Of a stretch of 12,741 bases of DNA, positions 1-5,332 are shown one piece after another (position 1 is the first letter of the stretch; each line of letters begins with the position of its first letter). The notes beneath the pieces were generated by a model. It worked only from the letters and a program-made list of their open reading frames with translations, searched no databases and was not told where the DNA came from. This DNA comes from Anaerolineae bacterium (lineage in GTDB: Bacteria; Chloroflexota; Anaerolineae; Anaerolineales; Villigracilaceae), in the NCBI GenBank assembly GCA_003524705.1, contig DQGV01000231.1, positions 1 through 12,741 of the forward strand, read 5' to 3'. The translations under genes were made by a program, and so were the position numbers.

Positions 1-51
1 AGCGGCACGCATGTGTGTGCCGCCGATATCAACTGCGAGGATGGTTGCCAT
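1..51 (-). CDS. ROK-family sugar kinase (glucokinase-like), N-terminal 17 codons only
   Basis: Only the first 17 codons lie in the window; the gene continues past the left edge. They read MATILAVDIGGTHMRAA. The DIGGT stretch (residues 8-12) after a short hydrophobic strand is the N-terminal phosphate-binding signature of the ASKHA fold, and its spacing from the start Met fits ROK-family glucokinases and related sugar kinases or regulators. Such enzymes phosphorylate glucose, N-acetylglucosamine or N-acetylmannosamine with ATP in the cytoplasm; the substrate cannot be told from this fragment. No Shine-Dalgarno sequence precedes the ATG. A perfect TATAAT lies 7 nt upstream of the start codon, so the message is probably leaderless. 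ROK transcriptional repressors have an N-terminal winged helix before this motif, so a start this close to DIGGT argues for the kinase branch. Confidence 0.75.
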   Translation of the reverse strand, partial: MATILAVDIGGTHMRAA

Positions 52-58
52 GCGCCAG

Positions 59-64
59 ATTATA
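59..64 (-). promoter_or_regulatory. Putative -10 box of a leaderless promoter for the ROK kinase gene
   Basis: On the minus strand a perfect TATAAT is followed by CTGGCGC and then the ATG at 51. A start site about 7 nt after the -10 box would fall on the start codon itself, giving a leaderless transcript. No good -35 match is seen 16-18 nt upstream; that space lies in the inverted-repeat element at 70-171. The sequence match is direct; promoter activity is inferred. Confidence 0.45.
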
Positions 65-69
65 CCAAT

Positions 70-171
70 TGTCACCCTGAGCCTGCGACGTGTGCCACAA
101 CGTGGTAAGGGTCTCTACGATAATCTCAGAGATTCTTCGCCGCAAGAAAAAGAACGCGGCTCAGAATGACA
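70..171. repeat. MITE/REP-like element with 14-bp imperfect terminal inverted repeats
   Basis: This 102-bp stretch begins with TGTCACCCTGAGCC (70-83) and ends with GGCTCAGAATGACA (158-171). These are inverted copies of each other at 12 of 14 positions. Inside are more palindromes: AATCTC-A-GAGATT (122-134) and GCCGC/GCGGC (139-143 and 156-160). The ends resemble a TGTCATTCTGAGC-type interspersed element that I recall from Chloroflexota and other environmental genomes, often with a GAAGAATCTC core; that resemblance is from memory. No protein is encoded. It fills nearly all of the gap between the lipoprotein gene and the ROK kinase gene. No target-site duplication directly abuts the ends. Confidence 0.55.
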
Positions 172-177
172 TACCGC

Positions 178-852
178 TTATGGTTCCCAAACAAAATGAG
201 ATAATGCCGCGATGTAAGGCTTTCCAGCGATCACATCCATACCGACTGCCCAAGTTTGCCAATCTAAATAGCCAAACTCTTCTGTGCCGGGGAAATAAAC
301 TGAATAATAATTCATACCCTCATATCCCCATTCAGGGAAATACGTCACACCACCTGTTTGGATTTGGTTACAAACAACCAAAGAAGCAGGTGTAAATACT
401 TGTGCTAGAGACGGCAAAATAATTTCTTGAAATGAACCTTTGGTCACTTCACCACTTCCGAATGAAGTGCCCCAGTCTGCTTCAAATGTGGTTTCAAAAA
501 CAAATTTAGCATGTTCAACATCATAATTAATCACATTGCCATCACGATAATAGCGAACGTCCATGCCGTAAGATGGGGAAACAAGAGAAGCCAATAATTC
601 ACCATCTTTGTTTGCAATGGCTTGACTCAATGTGTTGATTAATTCCGAACCACGAATGTCAGCACAAAAATCAGGTGGTGAGGTTGGGAATGGCGTTTGT
701 GTCGGTGAAAGCGTGTTGACAATTGTTGGGGTTAAAGTAAAAGTTGCGGGTAATGTAGCAGTTGGAATTTGAGTCGGAGGCTGAGGAGCATCTATGGGAG
801 GTGTACAAGCGAGTAATGTCAAACAAATTAATAGCAAAAAACTTTTCTTCAT
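178..852 (-). CDS. Predicted lipoprotein of unknown function
   Basis: The 224-residue product begins with a signal peptide (KK followed by a Leu-rich core) and a lipobox, LLAC, with the lipidated Cys at residue 16. It should therefore be exported and anchored to the membrane by lipidation. Residues 17-60 form a Pro/Thr-rich low-complexity linker, a common spacer in Anaerolineae lipoproteins. The globular part (about 61-224) has two cysteines, C63 and C161, which could form a disulfide, and many aromatic residues near the end. I do not recognise a named domain. The start is supported by AAAGGA (858-863 on the plus strand) at suitable spacing and by the position of the signal peptide. An intrinsic terminator separates it from the NACHT-pair gene upstream, so it probably has its own promoter. 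Confidence 0.8.
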   Translation of the reverse strand: MKKSFLLLICLTLLACTPPIDAPQPPTQIPTATLPATFTLTPTIVNTLSPTQTPFPTSPPDFCADIRGSELINTLSQAIANKDGELLASLVSPSYGMDVRYYRDGNVINYDVEHAKFVFETTFEADWGTSFGSGEVTKGSFQEIILPSLAQVFTPASLVVCNQIQTGGVTYFPEWGYEGMNYYSVYFPGTEEFGYLDWQTWAVGMDVIAGKPYIAALSHFVWEP

Positions 853-867
853 TCTTATCCTTTCAAC

Positions 868-890
868 AAAAAACTGGCTTTTCAGCCAGT
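868..890 (-). terminator. Rho-independent terminator after the NACHT-associated small gene
   Basis: On the minus strand ACTGGCT-GAAA-AGCCAGT forms a perfect 7-bp stem with a GNRA-type GAAA tetraloop, followed at once by six T residues. It lies 64 nt after the stop of the small gene at 954-1355 and 16 nt before the start of the lipoprotein gene. Because it is so close to that start it could also work as an attenuator in the lipoprotein leader, if the promoter is the TATAAT at 908-913. Confidence 0.75.
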
Positions 891-950
891 AGGGGCGACT
901 CGCCTATATTATAAAAGGGTGCAATGACAATACCGAAGAGTCGCCCTTAC
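889..950. repeat. Short REP/MITE-like inverted repeat
   Basis: GTAGGGGCGACT (889-900) and AGTCGCCCTTAC (939-950) are inverted copies matching at 11 of 12 positions around a 38-bp AT-rich core. The GTAGGGGCGAC end resembles short interspersed palindromic elements I recall from Chloroflexota and other bacteria; family membership is inferred from memory. The left end overlaps the last two bases of the terminator stem, so the element and the terminator abut. It carries no reading frame. Confidence 0.5.
908..913 (-). promoter_or_regulatory. Possible -10 box for the lipoprotein gene, inside the inverted repeat
   Basis: A perfect TATAAT on the minus strand lies in the core of the element at 889-950, pointing toward the lipoprotein gene. 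A start site near 901 would give a leader of about 50 nt that contains the hairpin and T-tract at 868-890, then the AAAGGA ribosome-binding site. No convincing -35 is present at the usual spacing, so this is tentative. Confidence 0.3.
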
Positions 951-953
951 AAA

Positions 954-1355
954 CTACTTTGTATCTTCTGCCATTTTATTAGCAACTTTTTTTATAATTT
1001 CTGCCACGCCACTAACTGGATTTTTCAATGTTTCTATAGCAACATCTACAATGTCTGGTGCCATGCTTTTGAGAACTCGAAATTTCCTTTCAAGAAAAGA
1101 CTCATCAGGTTGTTTAGATTCCAATGCAGTTTTTACTTCTGCTAGTTCCGCTTTAACAACTTCTTTATTGGATGAAGTTATATTTGGACTCTCATCAACT
1201 TTTTGATAAATTGTTTGAAACAAAGGTGTGAGATTAATCGTTTGATTCGTCACAATATTGTTATTCCCTTGCACAACATTGCTTCCAGTCACATTGCCAC
1301 CAATCACAATGCTTCCATTTCCAGAATTCAAACTACTTTTCTTTTTGTTTGCCAT
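954..1355 (-). CDS. Small NACHT-associated protein with Gly/Ser/Val motif and helical C-terminal domain
   Basis: The 133-residue product has a Lys-rich start, then GNGSIVIGGNVTGSNVVQG (residues 12-30), which closely matches residues 24-42 of the NACHT protein encoded just upstream (8 of 19 identical, most of the rest conservative). From about residue 41 it is predicted all-helical: an LTPLFQTIY segment, a charged helix (64-80), and an amphipathic end with MAPDIVDVAIETLKNP (98-113) and VAEIIKKVANKM. I recall similar tails on proteins linked to STAND-type NTPases in Chloroflexota, but I do not know a family name. It has no signal peptide and no enzymatic motif. The start is set by an excellent GGAGGAG 2 nt upstream. 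It begins 33 nt after the NACHT stop, so the two are co-transcribed. A role as adaptor or effector partner of the NACHT protein is inference. Confidence 0.8.
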   Translation of the reverse strand: MANKKKSSLNSGNGSIVIGGNVTGSNVVQGNNNIVTNQTINLTPLFQTIYQKVDESPNITSSNKEVVKAELAEVKTALESKQPDESFLERKFRVLKSMAPDIVDVAIETLKNPVSGVAEIIKKVANKMAEDTK

Positions 1356-1357
1356 AT

Positions 1358-1364
1358 CTCCTCC
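1358..1364 (-). promoter_or_regulatory. Strong Shine-Dalgarno of the small NACHT-associated gene
   Basis: GGAGGAG on the minus strand lies just before the ATG at 1355. It is the best ribosome-binding site in the window, much stronger than that of the NACHT gene before it. This suggests the small protein is made in excess over its partner (inference). Confidence 0.75.
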
Positions 1365-1376
1365 AATCGTTGACTT

Positions 1377-1400
1377 ACTGATTACTGTTCACTGATTACT
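1377..1400. repeat. Tandem 10-bp direct repeat at the end of the NACHT gene
   Basis: ACTGATTACT occurs at 1377-1386 and 1391-1400, separated by 4 bp. On the minus strand the second copy supplies the last codons and the stop of the NACHT gene (AGT AAT CAG TGA), and the first lies in the 33-nt gap before the next gene. It looks like a small local expansion; no function is evident. Confidence 0.6.
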
Positions 1401-4034
1401 TTTTTTATCTTTCGGTGCAATCACCACGCGAAAACCTAAATCATCATTAAACATCAACGGGATAGACCAATTACAAAACGAAGCGCGTGCAAACCAATGA
1501 TACCCAATCCACGAACCACCACGCACAATCCGATATTTCTTTTCATCATCATACCACGAGCGCGTCCACTCCCAAGCATTGCCACTCATATCCCAGGCGT
1601 CTTCGGGGCTAGCACCCTGCGGAAAAGTACATACAGCAGTTGTCCCCCCAAGCCCTGAACCGGTGGCGTCACTATCCCAAGTATTGGCGGCTGTTTTATT
1701 AAATCCATCACCCCAAGGATATTCTCTACCATCAACACCACGTGCGGCACGTTCCCATTCTTCATCACGCGGCAAACGAATTTCATATCCTTCTGGTATT
1801 GCTACAATTTTTTTCGAGAGCCAATTGCAATAGGCTTCGGCTTCATACCAACACACCCCCACCACTGGCACAATCGGATTACTCAATTCAATGTTATGCC
1901 AATAATGTGGCATGTTGCGTTTTGCAATCGGACGATGTTCTAACCAATCACGTTCTACATCTTGTAAAGTACGCGCATCATATTTGCCTGTGCGCCACTC
2001 CCAACCAACCTCACTCCAATATTCTTTTATCTTATAACCATCTTCTTTGACGAAGCGTGCAAATTGAATATTAGTAACAGGATATTTGGCAATAAAATAT
2101 GAATACGGAATTTCTTTCGCTTCTTTCTTAACGCCAACCTGATACACACCTTCAGCCACTTCTACAAACCGATCTAAGTCGCCGGGTCTCCAGCCGAGTC
2201 TTCCAAGCAATAAACCGGCATGTCTTCTTAACTCTGAACGAATGGAAGCATCTTGCATGGTTTCGATTAATGCTTGAATTACTTTTTCTCTACTTGGTAA
2301 TGGAACACCACCGGGCCAAGTATCTAAGACAGCATCACCGGCTAGTACAACTGCTTCACCAGCAGGACCGGGTTTTTCTTTAACCAACGCTTCAACAACT
2401 TCACCAGCAATCTTCGGCAATTGCTGACGAATGCCTAAGTAACCAATCGTTAATAAAGTCACTTCGCGCCAGGCTTGTTCACCTACATGAGCAGATAAAG
2501 TTTCAATAATCGGTTTTGAATCGCCTTGACCTTTCAAGGCAAGTGCAACTGCCGCTAAATATTCTTCAAAGGTTAAGTGAATAAAACCATATTCAGCAGG
2601 TCCACGTTCAAGTAATAAGGCGGCGTGTTCACGCACATCTTGCAAAAATTGGCGCGCGGCTTGATGGGGTGAAACATCACCACGTTCATGAAAAAGTTCC
2701 TCCAATTTGCGACGCATATCTTCACGACCCACCAATCCAACGCCGGGGCTAACTTCATGCATCCACAATGCCAAAGGCGCAAGAATGCGGACAGTTTGTA
2801 TTTCATCAATATCTCGTCCGGGCGCACGTCCGCTTAAACTACGTGCGCGATTCCACGTGGAAAGTAATGTATTTACATATTGGTCATACAACTGCACACG
2901 TCGTTCGGGCAACGTCACACCCTGACGTTTCATCAAAGCAAGAATCGTCAATAACAAAGGTGTTGATGCCAATTGACGTACGCCGGGGTTTTGATGAATC
3001 GCATCTATTAATTCACGGCGTTCAGTCTCTGCATCTGAATATGCAATGGAGGTATTGCCTTGGGCTTGTTTTTCTAAAGCACTCGTCCAATGATTGATAA
3101 ATTCTTCAATTTCATCATCTTCAAAATCTACAATGGTACATTCTGCCAAATCTTCGGCAGATGGACGCACTGCTCGATACCCGACCACACGGCTGGTGAT
3201 GACAAATTTATTGCCTTGGCGGTGATGAAATGAATAAAAATCTAAAACGCGTTCAACAACTGTATTGCGAATATTGAGGTCACGAACTTCATCAAGACCA
3301 TCTAATAAAATCAATGCTCGCCCAACTTTAAGGGCTTCGGTGAGCATATCACTGACGGGAAGATTCGCGCCAATACCTTCAAAATATTCGGCAATAAAAT
3401 CATCCAATGCAATGTCTCGTGATTGTAAAGCGTTGGCGTATCCTGCTAATGGAAGCAGAATCGGTAAATAATTATCCAAGCCGATTTCTGCGCCTTCGCC
3501 ACGTGCTAGTTTGATGGCTAAATATTTGACGAACGTTGTTTTGCCGGCGCCGGGGTCACCTAGCACCACCATGCCTGCATGGCTTTTTAATACAGCAATT
3601 AATGGGACAGGGTCGCCAAAATGTAAAACTTCTTGTTCATGGTCGGTGATGTCTCGCCCGGCAAGACTCAAATCTCGCTTCCATGTATCCCCTTCTGGCA
3701 ACTCCATGCGGGCTTTGAGTGGAACGTATAAATCGAGCAGTTTTAGTTTTAATGGAATCCTATCTGCGACCCCCATGCCTTTCATGTTGAGATAGTAATG
3801 CCGGTCGGCAAGATAACTCAAGTAAGCGGCTGTGGCTTGGTTAATCATCTCCGCGGGCAGAGCAGGTTTCAAGTCACGCCAGAAGCGTTCTGCTAATACA
3901 ATCGTCTGACCATGAATAATGGCACTATCTGTCACTGAACCGGCGACGGCGATGCTATCTTCCCCTGTTTGGATTTCTTGTAGAGGTTTGGTTTGTCTCG
4001 TTGGTTGCTTTGTAGAGGGCTTTTTGTCTGCCAT
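1389..4034 (-). CDS. NACHT NTPase with C-terminal FGE-sulfatase/C-type-lectin-like domain (STAND protein)
   Basis: This 881-residue soluble protein is a STAND-class NTPase. Domains in order: a Lys/Thr-rich leader; the motif GEDSIAVAGSVTDSAIIHG (24-42) shared with the next gene; a helical segment (48-140); a NACHT core with Walker A GDPGAGKTT (159-167), Walker B LILLDGLDE (241-249) and sensor FVITSR (277-282); a winged-helix end HLTFEEYLAA (486-495); a helical, HEAT-like linker (500-625); and an FGE-sulfatase domain (about 629-873) with YPVTN, RLPRDEEWERAARG, YPWGD, DMSGNAWEW, RGGSW and LGFRVV. The cysteine pair used for catalysis by true formylglycine-generating enzymes is not present near RGGSW, so the domain is probably a ligand-binding lectin-type fold. 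Bacterial NACHT proteins include anti-phage immune receptors; that role here is inference. There is no obvious effector domain, so the adjacent small protein may supply it. The start follows a modest AAGG. Confidence 0.93.
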   Translation of the reverse strand: MADKKPSTKQPTRQTKPLQEIQTGEDSIAVAGSVTDSAIIHGQTIVLAERFWRDLKPALPAEMINQATAAYLSYLADRHYYLNMKGMGVADRIPLKLKLLDLYVPLKARMELPEGDTWKRDLSLAGRDITDHEQEVLHFGDPVPLIAVLKSHAGMVVLGDPGAGKTTFVKYLAIKLARGEGAEIGLDNYLPILLPLAGYANALQSRDIALDDFIAEYFEGIGANLPVSDMLTEALKVGRALILLDGLDEVRDLNIRNTVVERVLDFYSFHHRQGNKFVITSRVVGYRAVRPSAEDLAECTIVDFEDDEIEEFINHWTSALEKQAQGNTSIAYSDAETERRELIDAIHQNPGVRQLASTPLLLTILALMKRQGVTLPERRVQLYDQYVNTLLSTWNRARSLSGRAPGRDIDEIQTVRILAPLALWMHEVSPGVGLVGREDMRRKLEELFHERGDVSPHQAARQFLQDVREHAALLLERGPAEYGFIHLTFEEYLAAVALALKGQGDSKPIIETLSAHVGEQAWREVTLLTIGYLGIRQQLPKIAGEVVEALVKEKPGPAGEAVVLAGDAVLDTWPGGVPLPSREKVIQALIETMQDASIRSELRRHAGLLLGRLGWRPGDLDRFVEVAEGVYQVGVKKEAKEIPYSYFIAKYPVTNIQFARFVKEDGYKIKEYWSEVGWEWRTGKYDARTLQDVERDWLEHRPIAKRNMPHYWHNIELSNPIVPVVGVCWYEAEAYCNWLSKKIVAIPEGYEIRLPRDEEWERAARGVDGREYPWGDGFNKTAANTWDSDATGSGLGGTTAVCTFPQGASPEDAWDMSGNAWEWTRSWYDDEKKYRIVRGGSWIGYHWFARASFCNWSIPLMFNDDLGFRVVIAPKDKKSNQ

Positions 4035-4060
4035 GCCAACCTTGCCTTTCTTTCAAGGGC

Positions 4061-4066
4061 AGTATA
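4061..4066 (-). promoter_or_regulatory. Possible -10 box for the NACHT operon
   Basis: TATACT on the minus strand lies 26 nt before the ATG at 4034, in the 141-bp gap after the FIST terminator, and would give a leader of about 20 nt holding the AAGG ribosome-binding site. No good -35 hexamer is seen, so the call rests on position and one hexamer. Confidence 0.3.
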
Positions 4067-4150
4067 CAGGTTTTTGGTTGGTGGCAGGTTTACTGTATTG
4101 AAAGGTAGGGAAATGTAATTAAAAAAAGCCCAAATTTTGAGGTTTTTGCT

Positions 4151-4174
4151 AAAAAAACGCCGTCGAGGACGGCG
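4151..4174 (-). terminator. Rho-independent terminator of the kinase-FIST operon
   Basis: On the minus strand CGCCGTC-CTC-GACGGCG forms a perfect GC-rich 7-bp stem followed immediately by seven T residues. It begins 1 nt after the FIST stop codon (TAG, 4176-4178), so it closes that operon and insulates the NACHT pair downstream. Confidence 0.88.
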
Positions 4175-4175
4175 G

Positions 4176-5327
4176 CTAAGCTTCTCCAAAAGCGATGACG
4201 ACAATGTGCTGGTTGAGGAATTTGGGTTTTGAGTTCTCGTCGGCAGTGGTCACTTGCCCAAGTGTGTAGCCCCCGGCAATAGGGACGTTTTCACCAAGAA
4301 TTTCTTGTATGGCGGTAATTTCTGCGCCGGGCTGGGCTTTGAGGAGCATTTGCCAGGCCACGTCTACCAGCACAAGCACGAGGGCGGGTTTTGAATCACC
4401 AAGTTGGCGTATGGCTTGTTGAGCGGCATTGCGGGCGGCGGTTTCACAAGCGGCGCGACTACCAACGAGGAGATAAGCATCAATGCCATCTCGAATGGCG
4501 GCATTCATACGGAAACTTCCATCCGCTTCAACCCTAATAGGGGCGCGGACTACTAAACCCTCATTTTGTTCTACACCCAAAGGATATAAACGAGCCAAAT
4601 AACTTAATGGTGGGAATGCCCAATCACGAGCAGGGTAGCCAAACAGGCTGGCATAAGATTCTGAAGCGGGTCTGCCATCTAAAGTTCGTAACCAAAACCC
4701 ACGTGAGCGTGTGACTCTTAATTGGCTTCCTACCGGGTCCCAGCCATGGTCTGTGCCGACGCCAATTTTTATGTTGCCACGTAAAAGCGCGGCGACCAAT
4801 CCGCCGGTGCCGGTTTGATTGCCAGTAATTTGATAGGTATTGCCGGTGTGTAAATCTCCGCTAGAAAGCGCGCCAATGATGTTTAAGTCTGTAGAAATGG
4901 CGTTGCAAAATTGTTCGGCATCACCATTGAATCCATCTGCGAAAAATAAAACCGATTGCCGTTCTGCCCGCGCTGAAACATGCGTCTCTATTTTTGAAGC
5001 GGTTTCACGTCCAGATTGGGCGTAGCCGGGAAGCCACATCGTTTCGCTTTGAAAATCTCCGCTTAGCAATGCCACTACAACAGAATGTGGATGTTGACCT
5101 TGATGAGTCAGCCCGGCTGGTGAACTATAACCAATCATAGGTGTATCACCCACCAAACTAGAAACACCATTTAACACTTCACGCGGTTGATATTGATGTG
5201 AAGAAATGACAATGGCTAAAGTAGGCGCATTTGCCCCTAACCGATTCAAGGCTTGATGTGTAGCCTGAAGTCCGGCTTCACGACCATCTAATGCTTGTGC
5301 AGAACCAACCGATGCAAGAATTGCCAT
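4176..5327 (-). CDS. FIST-domain sensory protein
   Basis: The 383-residue soluble protein fits the FIST family: a FIST_N part (about 35-215) with IGYSSPAGL (65-73), a buried GALSSGD (152-158) and GGLVAALLRGNIKIGVGTDHG (175-195), then a FIST_C part (about 216-358) ending in PIAGGYTLGQV (349-359). FIST domains are proposed ligand-binding sensor modules, perhaps for amino acids or other small molecules, and occur with kinases, GGDEF and chemoreceptor modules. Here the protein has no output domain. It starts 5 nt after the stop of the histidine kinase gene, using an AGAAGG within the end of that gene as ribosome-binding site, so the two are co-transcribed and translation is probably linked. It may be a stand-alone sensor subunit for that kinase (inference). 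There is no signal peptide, so it should act in the cytoplasm. Confidence 0.88.
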   Translation of the reverse strand: MAILASVGSAQALDGREAGLQATHQALNRLGANAPTLAIVISSHQYQPREVLNGVSSLVGDTPMIGYSSPAGLTHQGQHPHSVVVALLSGDFQSETMWLPGYAQSGRETASKIETHVSARAERQSVLFFADGFNGDAEQFCNAISTDLNIIGALSSGDLHTGNTYQITGNQTGTGGLVAALLRGNIKIGVGTDHGWDPVGSQLRVTRSRGFWLRTLDGRPASESYASLFGYPARDWAFPPLSYLARLYPLGVEQNEGLVVRAPIRVEADGSFRMNAAIRDGIDAYLLVGSRAACETAARNAAQQAIRQLGDSKPALVLVLVDVAWQMLLKAQPGAEITAIQEILGENVPIAGGYTLGQVTTADENSKPKFLNQHIVVIAFGEA

Positions 5328-5332
5328 GTTGG

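Noticed and set aside
90..395. 101-codon plus-strand frame
   Set aside because: It runs out of the inverted-repeat element into the antisense strand of the lipoprotein gene and has no domain-like sequence.
1389..1560. A complete diversity-generating retroelement in this window
   Set aside because: No reverse transcriptase, accessory gene or second near-copy of the tail was found in the window; only the candidate variable region can be proposed.
3932..4204. 90-codon minus-strand frame spanning the gap before the NACHT gene
   Set aside because: It starts inside the FIST gene, reads through the intrinsic terminator and overlaps the NACHT start in another frame; its composition is low-complexity and basic.
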